Origin: Betaproteobacteria bacterium HGW-Betaproteobacteria-2
GTDB taxonomy: Bacteria; Pseudomonadota; Gammaproteobacteria; Burkholderiales; Methylophilaceae
Assembly (NCBI GenBank): GCA_002842255.1
Contig: PHCM01000026.1
Span: 1-11,886 of the forward strand
DNA length: 11,886 nt
Reading direction: 5' to 3'
Program-made: the position numbers and the translations under genes
Notes under the pieces: generated by a model
What the model was told of the DNA's origin: nothing
The model's database searches: none
The model's input: only the letters and a program-made list of their open reading frames with translations
Part shown: positions 1-7,889 of the stretch, piece after piece
Numbering within the stretch: the stretch's first letter is position 1
How the letters are laid out: each line of letters begins with the position of its first letter

Positions 1-111
1 GCCACCAACGTTCTTTTCAATCATGTGCGCGACTGCGTTGCCACCGCAACCACCCACGCCTATCACTTTAATTACGGCCTCTTGCGAGTCCCTGTCCATA
101 ATTTCAAACAT
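1..111 (-). CDS. ftsZ: Cell division protein FtsZ, N-terminal 37 codons (cut by window edge)
   Basis: FtsZ is the tubulin-like GTPase that polymerises into the Z ring at midcell. Only the first 37 codons are here; the gene continues past base 1. The start of the protein reads MFEIMDRDSQEAVIKVIG, followed by GVGGCGGNAVAHM at residues 18-30, the glycine-rich first nucleotide-binding segment of FtsZ. The start at 109-111 is chosen because AAGGAG lies 7 bases upstream (119-124); a second in-frame ATG (Met5) is too far from it. The gene is downstream of ftsA, its usual partner, separated by 78 bases that contain a hairpin. Identity is secure from the motif plus synteny. Nothing can be said about the GTPase T7 loop or the C-terminal peptide, which are outside the window. 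Confidence 0.96.
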   Translation of the reverse strand, partial: MFEIMDRDSQEAVIKVIGVGGCGGNAVAHMIEKNVGG

Positions 112-118
112 TGCTTTT

Positions 119-124
119 CTCCTT
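119..124 (-). promoter_or_regulatory. Ribosome binding site of ftsZ
   Basis: On the minus strand this reads AAGGAG, 7 bases before the ATG at 109-111. It is a strong Shine-Dalgarno match with ideal spacing. It fixes the ftsZ start at Met1 rather than Met5 and suggests efficient independent initiation, since ftsZ is not overlapped by ftsA. Confidence 0.8.
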
Positions 125-165
125 GTCGATGTTACTAACTACTTCTGCCCAAACAACTTCATACC

Positions 166-185
166 CTGCCGGATCACTCCGGCAG
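166..185 (-). other. Perfect 8-bp hairpin between ftsA and ftsZ
   Basis: CTGCCGGA (166-173) and TCCGGCAG (178-185) are exact reverse complements separated by a 4-base loop. The hairpin begins 4 bases after the ftsA stop codon on the minus strand. No run of T follows it on the minus strand (the next bases are GGTATGAAG), so it does not look like a classical intrinsic terminator. It could stabilise or mark a processed 3' end of the upstream message, or attenuate read-through into ftsZ. That role is inference; the symmetry is directly visible. Confidence 0.6.
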
Positions 186-189
186 AACC

Positions 190-1428
190 TTAAAAATTCC
201 CTTTGAACCAGCTCTTCATGCGGCTCAGGATGTCGGCGAACGAGCCGGACTCCATTTGATTCTGCAAATGCCGCTCGACCTGCTGCTTACCCATCAGCAC
301 CAGGCCGACGCCGGTCGCATAGCGTGGATTGCCGACCACCTCCGACAGGCCGCCGACATAGCGCGGCATACCCAGACGTACCGGCATATGGAAGATCTCC
401 TCGCCCAGTTCCACCATGCCGCGCATCATGGATGAGCCGCCGGTGATGACGATGCCAGAGGCGATCATCTCTTCCATGCCGCTACGGCGCAGTTCGCTCA
501 GCACAAGTTCATAGAGCTCGACGATGCGCGGCTCGATGACTTCGGCCAGTGTTTGCACGGAAAGCTGGCGCGGCTCACGACCGTCGACACCCGGCACCTC
601 GACCACTTCACGCGGGTCGGCCAGTTGTCTGAGAGCGCAGCCGTGCTTGATCTTGATTTCCTCCGCCGCTTGCGTCGGCGTACGGAAGGCCACGGCGATG
701 TCATTGGTGACCTGATCGCCGGCGATCGGCACCACTGCCGTATGACGGATGGCGCCCTGTTTGAACACGGCAATGTCGGTGGTGCCACCGCCAATATCAA
801 CCAGGCAGACACCCAGTTCCTTCTCGTCCTCGGTCAGCACCGCCATGCTGGAAGCCAGCGGCTGCAGAATCAGGTCCGAGACCTCCAACCCGCAGCGCCG
901 GATGCACTTGACAATGTTCTGCGCCGCAGCGACGGCGCCGGTGACGATATGCACCTTAACTTCCAGTTTCATGCCGCTCATGCCCAGGGGCTCACGCACA
1001 TCCTCCTGGCCATCGATGATGAATTCCTGGGTGAGGATATGCAGGATCTGCTGATCCGACGGCAAGGCGATGGCACGTGCTGTATCCACAACGCGATCGA
1101 CATCGGCCTGCATCACTTCGGCATCCTTGATCTTGACCATGCCGTGCGAATTCAGGCTCTTGATGTGGCTACCGGCGATGCCGGTGAACACCGAGCTGAT
1201 CTTGCAATCCGCCATCAGCTCAGCCTCTTCCAATGCACGCTGGATGGCCTGCATGGTCGAGTCGATGTTGATTACCACGCCCTTCTTCAGGCCGCGCGAC
1301 GTGTGCTGCCCGAGACCGATGACCTTGAGCGTCCCCTCGGGCTGCAGTTCGGCTACAATCGCGACGATCTTCGACGTGCCGATATCCAGGCCCACTATCA
1401 GATTTTTATCTTCTCTCACTTTACTCAT
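190..1428 (-). CDS. ftsA: Cell division protein FtsA
   Basis: FtsA is an actin-like ATPase that tethers FtsZ filaments to the inner membrane and recruits later divisome proteins. The 412-residue product has the actin-fold signatures in order: phosphate-1 loop VGLDIGTSK (12-20), the FtsA-specific 1C region (about 84-162), phosphate-2 loop LVDIGGGTTDIAVF (209-222), and adenosine motif GIVITGGSSMMRGM (325-338). The C-terminus SFADILSRMKSWFKGNF (396-412) fits the amphipathic membrane-targeting helix. Length is normal for the family. I start at the ATG at 1426-1428, giving MSKVREDKN, because GGAG at 1435-1438 lies 6 bases upstream. An in-frame ATG at 1438-1440 would add four residues but overlaps that site. 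The gene ends TAA at 190-192, 78 bases before ftsZ, and follows ftsQ by 37 bases. Nothing is abnormal. Confidence 0.97.
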   Translation of the reverse strand: MSKVREDKNLIVGLDIGTSKIVAIVAELQPEGTLKVIGLGQHTSRGLKKGVVINIDSTMQAIQRALEEAELMADCKISSVFTGIAGSHIKSLNSHGMVKIKDAEVMQADVDRVVDTARAIALPSDQQILHILTQEFIIDGQEDVREPLGMSGMKLEVKVHIVTGAVAAAQNIVKCIRRCGLEVSDLILQPLASSMAVLTEDEKELGVCLVDIGGGTTDIAVFKQGAIRHTAVVPIAGDQVTNDIAVAFRTPTQAAEEIKIKHGCALRQLADPREVVEVPGVDGREPRQLSVQTLAEVIEPRIVELYELVLSELRRSGMEEMIASGIVITGGSSMMRGMVELGEEIFHMPVRLGMPRYVGGLSEVVGNPRYATGVGLVLMGKQQVERHLQNQMESGSFADILSRMKSWFKGNF

Positions 1429-1434
1429 ACCTCT

Positions 1435-1438
1435 CTCC
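1435..1438 (-). promoter_or_regulatory. Ribosome binding site that decides the ftsA start
   Basis: GGAG on the minus strand sits 6 bases before the ATG at 1426-1428. It partly overlaps the alternative in-frame ATG at 1438-1440, which favours the downstream start. The upstream ATG has only a GGGG run 4 bases before it. Confidence 0.55.
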
Positions 1439-1465
1439 ATTCATCCCCTGCAGTCCCACCTTGCT

Positions 1466-2191
1466 TCAGGCGGCGCCTGTCCTGCCTGCCGTTGCCCGTA
1501 CCGGCCGCCTGACGGCGAAACCATTCGGGTATCTCAAATCCGCGTAGGCAAATGACACGCCCAGCTTGCTCAAGGTCTGCTGATAAACACCGGCAAACTT
1601 GGCGAGCCTTGATTCCATATCCTCTCGCCCCAACTCAATGACGATGCCGTTATCCGTCTGTATCTGCCATGCGCGTCTCGGCGTCAGCACCAGTTGCGTC
1701 ACTTTCATGCCGGTTCCGGCCAACAAACCGCTGTACTCACCGTATTTTTTCGCCACTTCAGCCACCCCTTCGCCCGGCCCGTAGAACACCGGCAAATCCT
1801 CATCAGAGGCCGCATGGAACAACTCGCCATAGGTATTGACCAAGGCGATATTGCCCCAGCGCGCCAGTTCCTGATGTTCATCCACCACCACCTCCAGTCG
1901 GTCCGGCCAACGACGGCGCAGGCTGACGCTACGCGCCCAGGGCAGCTTCTCGAACGCATCGCGCGCCTTCACCAGATCCAGCGTGAAGAAATTGCCCTGC
2001 AAATGCCGACTCACGATCAGCTTCAACTGTTCGCGCGTCACGTGGTTCAGGCTGCCCTCCACCCGCACTTCACGCAGCGGGAAGATCGGCAAATGCACGA
2101 CCACATAGATCACGCCGTAAAGCATGAGCACGGTAGCCAGGCCGAACAGCAGGTTGGCGATCCAGTTCAAGACCTGTGGCTTATCCCACAT
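1466..2191 (-). CDS. ftsQ: Cell division protein FtsQ
   Basis: FtsQ is a bitopic inner-membrane protein that holds FtsB and FtsL in the divisome and links early and late division proteins. The 241-residue product has a short cytoplasmic N-terminus, one hydrophobic segment (about residues 11-33), then a POTRA domain (about 36-105, starting FPLREVRVEGSLNHVTREQL). The beta domain follows and ends in YADLRYPNGFAVR (216-228), the conserved FtsQ C-terminal motif near the FtsB-binding region. Length is usual for betaproteobacteria. I prefer the ATG at 2189-2191, giving MWDKPQVLN, because GGAG lies 6 bases upstream. The ATG at 2195-2197, two codons earlier, directly abuts that GGAG and has no spacing. 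The upstream gap to ddl is filled with palindromic repeat DNA. Confidence 0.95.
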   Translation of the reverse strand: MWDKPQVLNWIANLLFGLATVLMLYGVIYVVVHLPIFPLREVRVEGSLNHVTREQLKLIVSRHLQGNFFTLDLVKARDAFEKLPWARSVSLRRRWPDRLEVVVDEHQELARWGNIALVNTYGELFHAASDEDLPVFYGPGEGVAEVAKKYGEYSGLLAGTGMKVTQLVLTPRRAWQIQTDNGIVIELGREDMESRLAKFAGVYQQTLSKLGVSFAYADLRYPNGFAVRRPVRATAGRTGAA

Positions 2192-2197
2192 GCACAT

Positions 2198-2201
2198 CTC
2201 C
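2198..2201 (-). promoter_or_regulatory. Ribosome binding site that decides the ftsQ start
   Basis: GGAG on the minus strand lies 6 bases before the ATG at 2189-2191 and directly against the ATG at 2195-2197, so the downstream ATG is the better start. The site is 13 bases past the base of the 10-bp hairpin at 2215-2251, close enough for RNA structure to influence initiation. Confidence 0.55.
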
Positions 2202-2214
2202 GTCAGTACCTGCT

Positions 2215-2251
2215 GCGCGAACGATCTGCTGCGTCGCGTCCTCGTTCGCGC
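2215..2251 (-). other. 10-bp perfect stem-loop upstream of ftsQ
   Basis: GCGCGAACGA (2215-2224) and TCGTTCGCGC (2242-2251) are exact reverse complements with a 17-base loop. On the minus strand no T-run follows, so it is not a typical intrinsic terminator. It sits just before the ftsQ ribosome binding site. Confidence 0.6.
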
Positions 2252-2257
2252 CTCGTC

Positions 2258-2270
2258 TATCTACCAGATA
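2258..2270 (-). other. Small hairpin in the ddl-ftsQ gap
   Basis: TATCT (2258-2262) pairs with AGATA (2266-2270) around a 3-base loop. Alone it would be chance-level. Lying between two 10-bp palindromes, it may be the middle hairpin of a three-stem repeat element. Confidence 0.35.
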
Positions 2271-2281
2271 TGCCTCGTTGC

Positions 2282-3232
2282 TCACTGCGGGGCTCCTTGC
2301 ATCTCATTCTGCTCGCTACGGTCCTGCCAGGAGATGCAAGCCATCTCCAATATCTCCAGCACCAGTTGGTCGAAACTGATGCCCCTGGCCTTCGCCGCCA
2401 TCGGCACTAGGCTGTGATCGGTCATGCCGGGCGAAGTGTTCACTTCGAGGAAGTAATGCTTGCCTGCCTCATCCATCAGAAAGTCCACGCGCCCCCAGCC
2501 CCGGCCACCTATGGTGCGGAATGCCTGCAATGCCTCCGCCTGGATCTGTGCTTCCTTTTCCGGAGCCAGACCGCATGGACACAGGTACTGAGTGTCGTCG
2601 CGCAGATACTTGGCCTCGTAGTCGTAGAACTCGTTGGCCGGCACGATGCGGATCACAGGCAGCACCGTGTCTCCCAGAATCCCGACCGTATATTCACCGC
2701 CGCCTACGAACTGCTCAGCGATCACCAGCGGGTCGGACTTCGCAGCCAGCTCATAAGCCGCACGTAGCTGGCCGGCCTCTTTGACCTTGCTGATACCGAT
2801 GCTGGAGCCTTCATTCGCCGGCTTGACGAACAGCGGCAGGCCCAGTTGGCGCTCGACTGCTGCGAAATCGCTGGTCGCATTGATCAGGGCAAAATCCGGC
2901 GTCGGCAGCCCGGCTGCACGCCACAGCAGTTTTGTGCGCCACTTGTCCATGCCGACGCTGGAAGCCATGACGCCGCTACCGGTATAGGGGATGCTCATCA
3001 GTTCGAGCGCGCCCTGTATCGTGCCGTCCTCGCCGTAGCGGCCGTGCAGGGCGATAAAAACCCGGTCATAGCCCTCCAACTCATGCAGCGGACGTTCCGC
3101 AGGATCGAAGGCATGCGCATCGACACCGCCCCGCAACAATGCGGCCAATACGGCTCCTCCGCTGTTCAGCGAAACCTCGCGTTCGCCGGAGCGACCACCC
3201 AACAACACTGCGACTTTTCCAAACTCAGTCAT
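2282..3232 (-). CDS. ddl: D-alanine--D-alanine ligase
   Basis: Ddl joins two D-alanines with ATP in the cytoplasm, making the dipeptide that MurF adds. The 316-residue product is an ATP-grasp ligase. N-terminal [17 protein letters not shown] (9-25) carries the substrate-binding Glu (E17, matching E15 of E. coli DdlB); [12 protein letters not shown] is at 63-74. [16 protein letters not shown] (135-150) has the ATP-binding Lys and serine loop. YDYEAKY (203-209), GWGRVDF (245-251) and [17 protein letters not shown] (261-277) carry the omega-loop and metal-binding Asp, Glu and Asn. The ATG at 3230-3232 is preceded by AAGGA at 5 bases. The family core ends near residue 298 (LVLEILEMA). The last 18 residues, [18 protein letters not shown], look foreign and are encoded by the palindromic element downstream. 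Repeat DNA also lies upstream. All catalytic motifs are intact, so the enzyme should be active. Confidence 0.96.
   Translation of the reverse strand: MTEFGKVAVLLGGRSGEREVSLNSGGAVLAALLRGGVDAHAFDPAERPLHELEGYDRVFIALHGRYGEDGTIQGALELMSIPYTGSGVMASSVGMDKWRTKLLWRAAGLPTPDFALINATSDFAAVERQLGLPLFVKPANEGSSIGISKVKEAGQLRAAYELAAKSDPLVIAEQFVGGGEYTVGILGDTVLPVIRIVPANEFYDYEAKYLRDDTQYLCPCGLAPEKEAQIQAEALQAFRTIGGRGWGRVDFLMDEAGKHYFLEVNTSPGMTDHSLVPMAAKARGISFDQLVLEILEMACISWQDRSEQNEMQGAPQ
2296..2340 (-). other. 10-bp inverted repeat inside the 3' end of ddl
   Basis: CTTGCATCTC (2296-2305) and GAGATGCAAG (2331-2340) are exact reverse complements with a 25-base spacer. The whole structure lies within the last 20 codons of ddl, starting in the Ala298 codon, exactly where family similarity of Ddl ends. 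Confidence 0.6.
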
Positions 3233-3237
3233 TTCAT

Positions 3238-3242
3238 TCCTT
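3238..3242 (-). promoter_or_regulatory. Ribosome binding site of ddl
   Basis: AAGGA on the minus strand, 5 bases before the ATG at 3230-3232. It lies just outside the outer arm of the 3245-3348 inverted repeat, so ddl keeps its own initiation signal despite the inserted repeat DNA. Confidence 0.6.
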
Positions 3243-3282
3243 TGGTGAAGGGGGAAGGGTCAAGGGTAATGCCCCTCCCCAA

Positions 3283-3304
3283 CCCTCCCCCTGCCGGGGG
3301 AGGG
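3283..3304. other. GC-only 9-bp stem-loop inside the murB-ddl repeat
   Basis: A perfect 9-bp stem with a 4-base loop. On the plus strand seven T (3312-3318) follow after a 7-base gap, giving a terminator-like arrangement that would face antisense transcription. On the minus, coding, strand no T-run follows, so it is not predicted to stop the mur-fts message. Confidence 0.5.
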
Positions 3305-3318
3305 AGAAAGGTTTTTTT

Positions 3319-3344
3319 GCCCTTCCCCCTTTGCCCTTCCCCCT

Positions 3345-3345
<1 letters not shown>
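3319..3345. repeat. Tandem direct repeat, 13-14 base unit
   Basis: GCCCTTCCCCCTTT (3319-3332) is followed at once by GCCCTTCCCCCTT (3333-3345), two near-identical copies. The second copy forms most of the right outer arm of the nested inverted repeat. This suggests local duplication by slippage in the element. Confidence 0.6.
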
Positions 3346-4231
<886 letters not shown>

Positions 4232-4235
<4 letters not shown>

Positions 4236-5626
4236 CCTGCCAGCTCCCGGGTATTGGCCGCCACCTGACCGATGGAACCGGCACCCATGACGATGACCAC
4301 ATCACCGTCGTGCGCCATGCCAAGAATCGCTTCCGGCAGATCGACCGGGGATTCGACAAAACGCGGCTCGACCTTGTCGGCCACGCGTACCGCCCTCACC
4401 AGCGAACGGCCGTCGGCAGCCACGATGGGCGGCTCACCCGCCGGATAGACCTCGGTCAGAATCAGCGCGTCGACCGATGACAGCACTTCGACGAAATCCT
4501 CGAAACAATCCCGCGTCCGCGTGTATCGGTGCGGCTGAAAAGCCAGCACCAGCCGCCTGTCCGGGAACGCGCCGCGTGCGGCGGCGATCACCGCCTTCAT
4601 CTCGACCGGGTGATGGCCATAGTCGTCAATCAGGGTAAATTTGCCGCCATCCCGTGCCGGAATCTCGCCATAACGCTCGAAGCGACGACCAACCCCCTTG
4701 AATTCAGCCAGCGCCTTGACGATAGCGACATCCGGCACGTTGAGCTCGCTCGCCACGGCAATCGCCGCCAGCGCGTTCTGCACGTAATGGCGGCCGGGCA
4801 GATTGAGCGCGACGTCGAACGTCGTCGTCACGCCGTTGATGCGCGTCACCTTGAAATGCATGCGGCCGCCGTCTGCCACCACATCAGTGGCGCGGATACG
4901 TGCATCCTCGGAAAAGCCGTAGGGCATGACCGGCTTGGAAACCTGCGGCAAAATTGCCCGCACGTTGGGGTCGTCGATGCAGACCACAGCCATGCCGTAG
5001 AACGGCAACTGCTGCAGGAACTCGACGAAAGCGCCTTTCAGCTTCTCGAAATCATGGCCATAGGTGTCCATGTGATCCGCATCGATATTGGTCACGACCG
5101 AGATCACCGGCGTCAGGTGCAGGAAGGAGGCGTCCGATTCATCCGCTTCCGCCACGATGTATTCGCCGGCGCCCAACCGCGCATTGGTGTTGGCTGATTC
5201 CAGCCGGCCGCCGATGACATAGGTCGGGTCCATGCCGGCCTCGGCCAGGATGCTGGCGATCAGACTGGTGGTCGTGGTCTTGCCATGCGTGCCGGCCACC
5301 GCGATGCCCTGGCGGAAACGCATCAGTTCGGCCAGCATGACGGCACGGGGCACTACCGGGATGGTACGGCTGCGCGCTTCCATCACCTCGGGATTGCTCT
5401 CGTTGACAGCGGAGGAGACGACGACGACGTCGGCCTTTTCCAGATTCTCGCGTGCATGTCCCTGAAAAATCATGGCGCCCAGCTTCTTCAGACGCTGCGT
5501 CACGCTGTTGCTGGACAGGTCTGAGCCGCTGACACTGAAGCCGAGATTCAACAGCACCTCGGCAATGCCGCACATGCCGGAACCGCCGATACCGACAAAA
5601 TGGACGTTCTTCACTCTATGTTTCAT
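4232..5626 (-). CDS. murC: UDP-N-acetylmuramate--L-alanine ligase MurC
   Basis: MurC uses ATP to add L-Ala to UDP-MurNAc, the first amino acid of the stem peptide. The 464-residue protein has the Mur ligase layout: a Rossmann-like N-domain with [14 protein letters not shown] (12-25), the ATPase P-loop [10 protein letters not shown] (112-121), central EADESDASF (160-168) and [11 protein letters not shown] (180-190). The C-domain has [10 protein letters not shown] (311-320), [10 protein letters not shown] (334-343) and [11 protein letters not shown] (363-373), typical of MurC rather than MurD, E or F. The start at 5624-5626 gives [15 protein letters not shown]; it has GGAG 7 bases upstream and overlaps the murG stop as ATGA. 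The open frame runs further upstream, but that part only shadows murG and is not MurC-like. Length is normal. Confidence 0.98.
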
Positions 5627-6729
5627 GATCGGTCTCCTGCTTCTGCCGGTAGCGCGATGGCCTCGAGCTGGTCGGCTATCGCAGCTGTCGCATGCGGCTT
5701 GCCCAGCTTGCGTGCTGCCTGCGCCAGTTCCAGCAGACGCTCGCGCGTCAACTGCTGCAACAATTCGGCGAGCTTTTGCGGTGTCATCTCGGCCTGCGGC
5801 AGATGAAGCGCAGCGCCATGTGCCGCCATCCATTGCGCGTTATCACGCTGATGCGAGGTAGTGGAAACCATCAATGGCACCAGGATGCTGGCGACGCCGG
5901 CTACGGCGATCTCGCTGACGGTAATGGCGCCGGCGCGGCACACCAGCACATCGGCATCGGCATAGGCCGCTGCCATATCCTCGATGAAGGGCACCACACT
6001 GGCCTCGACCCCTGCGGCCTTGTACGCTGCCTGCAAGGTTTCGATATGCTGAGCGCCGGACTGATGCACCACCACCGGCCGCATCGCCTCCGGTATCAAG
6101 GCCAGGGCCGCCGGCAAGGTTTCGTTCAACGGCCGCGCACCGAGGCTACCGCCGACAACCAGCAGGTGTAGAGCCCCGCTGCGCTGGCGATAACGCGACT
6201 CAGGCGGTTCGACTGCCGCGATCTTCTTGCGAATCGGGTTGCCGGTCACCACAGACTTGTCCGCAAGAGCGCCGGGGGTATGCGTCCCGCTTTCAAAACC
6301 GAACATGATGCGATCGGCCACCCGCGCCAGTGCGCGGTTCGACATCAGCAATGCGGCATCTGCGTTGACCAACGCCAGTGGCAAGTGGCGCAGACGCGCA
6401 GCCCAGCCGCCGGGTACCGTGACGTAACCACCCATGCCGAGCACCACCGACGGACGCAAACGCCCCATCAAACGCCAGGCCTTCCAGGTCGCCGCCATCA
6501 GTTTGAAGACGCCAGTCACACTGTGCAGCACGCCCTTGCCGCGCAGCCCGGAGAAATTGAGTCGGGTCATTGGAATACCGCTGGACGGCACCAGATGGTT
6601 TTCCATGCCGTGCCGGGTTGCCAGCCAGTGCACCTGCCATCCGCGGCTTCGCATGACTTCGGCCACGGCCAACCCCGGCATGACATGTCCGCCGGTACCT
6701 GCTGCCATGATGAGTAAGGTTCTGCTCAT
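5623..6729 (-). CDS. murG: Undecaprenyldiphospho-muramoylpentapeptide beta-N-acetylglucosaminyltransferase MurG
   Basis: MurG is the GT-B glycosyltransferase on the inner face of the membrane that adds GlcNAc from UDP-GlcNAc to lipid I, giving lipid II. The 368-residue protein has the N-terminal glycine loop [16 protein letters not shown] (9-24), GLRGKG (61-66), [11 protein letters not shown] (96-106), TGNPIRKKI (162-170), the second glycine loop [13 protein letters not shown] (191-203), and the UDP-GlcNAc site [15 protein letters not shown] (264-278). HQRDNA (293-298) keeps the conserved Gln and Asn. Odd point: where E. coli MurG has HEQN, this protein reads VNAD (121-124), although the next Asn (N131) aligns. 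The ATG at 6727-6729 overlaps the ftsW stop as ATGA, and the gene end overlaps murC likewise. I expect an active MurG. Confidence 0.97.
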   Translation of the reverse strand: MSRTLLIMAAGTGGHVMPGLAVAEVMRSRGWQVHWLATRHGMENHLVPSSGIPMTRLNFSGLRGKGVLHSVTGVFKLMAATWKAWRLMGRLRPSVVLGMGGYVTVPGGWAARLRHLPLALVNADAALLMSNRALARVADRIMFGFESGTHTPGALADKSVVTGNPIRKKIAAVEPPESRYRQRSGALHLLVVGGSLGARPLNETLPAALALIPEAMRPVVVHQSGAQHIETLQAAYKAAGVEASVVPFIEDMAAAYADADVLVCRAGAITVSEIAVAGVASILVPLMVSTTSHQRDNAQWMAAHGAALHLPQAEMTPQKLAELLQQLTRERLLELAQAARKLGKPHATAAIADQLEAIALPAEAGDRS

Positions 6730-7889
6730 ACCGGCAAGCCCTTTTGAATCCGGCGATTTTCATAATCAATCCGCATCAGCACGGCCAGAGCGATGCAGTT
6801 GGCGAGGATGCCGCTACCGCCGAAGGACAACAGCGGCAAAGTTAGGCCCTTGGTCGGTAGCAGGCCCATGTTGACCCCGATGTTGATGATGGCTTGCACG
6901 CCGATCCAGACGCCGATGCCTTGCGCCAGCAGGGCCGAGAAATAACGTTCGTTGCCGATGGCTTCGCGGCCGATGGCAAAGGCGCGGATGACCAGCCAGG
7001 AGAACAGGCCGATGATGGTCAGCACGCCGATAAAGCCCAACTCCTCGGCTATGACGGCGAGCAGGAAGTCGGTATGCGCTTCCGGCAGATACAGGAGTTT
7101 CTCGACACTGGCACCAAGGCCAACGCCGAACCATTCGCCGCGACCGAAGGCGATCAACGCATGCGACAACTGGTAGCCCTTGCCGTAGGGGTCGGCCCAC
7201 GGATCCATGAAGCCGATGATGCGCTGCAGGCGGTACGGCGAACTCCAGATCAGCAGGACGAAGCCCACCACCAGCATGCCGATCATGCCGGCGAAGATGC
7301 GAATGTTAATGCCGCCCAGCCAAAGGATGGATATGGTGATCGTGGAAATGACGGCAAAGGCCCCAAAATCCGGCTCCATCAGCAGCAGGCTACCGACGAC
7401 GAACATGACCAGCAGCATCGGGAAAAATCCCTTGGTGAAACTGTCCATCACCGCAGCCTTGCGCAAGGTGTAATCCGCCGCATAGACCGCGACCAGCAAT
7501 TTCATGAATTCTGACGGCTGTATGGTGACGACAAACAGCGAGATCCAGCGCCGGCTGCCGTTCACCTCGCGGCCTATGCCCGGTATCAGCACCAGCGCCA
7601 GCGTCACCATGCCGACCAGGAACAGGTAGGGCGCCATCTTCTGCCACAGCTGGGTCGGAATCTGGAAGGTGATGGCTGCCGCGCTGAGGCTGATGACCAG
7701 GTAGATGCTGTGCCGGATCAGGTAATAGGTGGACTGATGTCCGGTCGCGCGGTCCGCTTCGGCCAGCGCGATGGACGACGAATAGACCATGATCAGCCCG
7801 ATGCCGAGCAGTATAAGGGTCACCCACAGCAACCCCTGGTCGTAGACCGGCGTGTTGTAGCGCATGCGGCTGCTCAACATCTGCATCAT
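6726..7889 (-). CDS. ftsW: Septal peptidoglycan glycosyltransferase FtsW (SEDS family)
   Basis: FtsW is the multi-spanning SEDS protein that polymerises lipid II into septal glycan together with FtsI. The 387-residue product is hydrophobic throughout, consistent with about ten membrane segments. Signatures are [10 protein letters not shown] (35-44), RRWISLF with IQPSEFMK (113-130), MEPDFG (171-176), [17 protein letters not shown] (229-245), [17 protein letters not shown] (269-285) with the essential Asp (D274, comparable to the catalytic Asp of the family), and [11 protein letters not shown] (350-360). The ATG at 7887-7889 overlaps the murD stop as ATGA and has GGAGG 7 bases upstream; a second ATG follows directly. 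Position between murD and murG and the DPWADP and PEAHTDF motifs favour FtsW over RodA. No change to key residues. Confidence 0.97.
   Translation of the reverse strand: MMQMLSSRMRYNTPVYDQGLLWVTLILLGIGLIMVYSSSIALAEADRATGHQSTYYLIRHSIYLVISLSAAAITFQIPTQLWQKMAPYLFLVGMVTLALVLIPGIGREVNGSRRWISLFVVTIQPSEFMKLLVAVYAADYTLRKAAVMDSFTKGFFPMLLVMFVVGSLLLMEPDFGAFAVISTITISILWLGGINIRIFAGMIGMLVVGFVLLIWSSPYRLQRIIGFMDPWADPYGKGYQLSHALIAFGRGEWFGVGLGASVEKLLYLPEAHTDFLLAVIAEELGFIGVLTIIGLFSWLVIRAFAIGREAIGNERYFSALLAQGIGVWIGVQAIINIGVNMGLLPTKGLTLPLLSFGGSGILANCIALAVLMRIDYENRRIQKGLPV

Larger units (their letters stand above)
2205..2341 (-). repeat. Repeat-like palindromic element spanning the ddl 3' end and the ddl-ftsQ gap
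   Basis: About 137 bases contain three separate perfect inverted repeats: 10 bp at 2296-2305/2331-2340, 5 bp at 2258-2262/2266-2270, and 10 bp at 2215-2224/2242-2251. On the minus strand the composition is unlike the genes around it, with recurring GCGAG, CGAACGAGG and GACGCAGCAG motifs. The dense symmetry in one of the few real gaps of the operon suggests a dispersed extragenic repeat of REP/BIME type. The boundaries are approximate. Only one copy is in the window, so repetition in the genome is inferred, not seen. Confidence 0.5.

Noticed and set aside
129..156. Possible sigma-70 promoter for ftsZ (TTGTTT, 16 bases, TAACAT on the minus strand)
   Set aside because: Only 3 of 6 and 4 of 6 matches to the consensus boxes. 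Such matches arise easily by chance in an AT-richer gap. An ftsZ promoter here is possible but not supported by sequence alone.
553..1512. Long plus-strand open frame (319 codons) opposite ftsA
   Set aside because: It lies wholly against ftsA and the end of ftsQ, has low-complexity His/Arg/Asp-rich sequence, no recognisable domain, and is expected from GC-rich codon bias on the sense strand.
3255..3344. Intrinsic terminator for the sense transcript after murB
   Set aside because: The GC hairpin on the minus strand is followed by GGGGAGGGGC without a T-run, and ddl, ftsQ, ftsA and ftsZ continue in the same direction.
5627..5833. Upstream extension of murC by 69 codons
   Set aside because: The added sequence overlaps murG in another frame, is Arg/Ala-rich and not MurC-like. 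The ATG at 5624-5626 has a good ribosome binding site and the ATGA overlap seen at other junctions.
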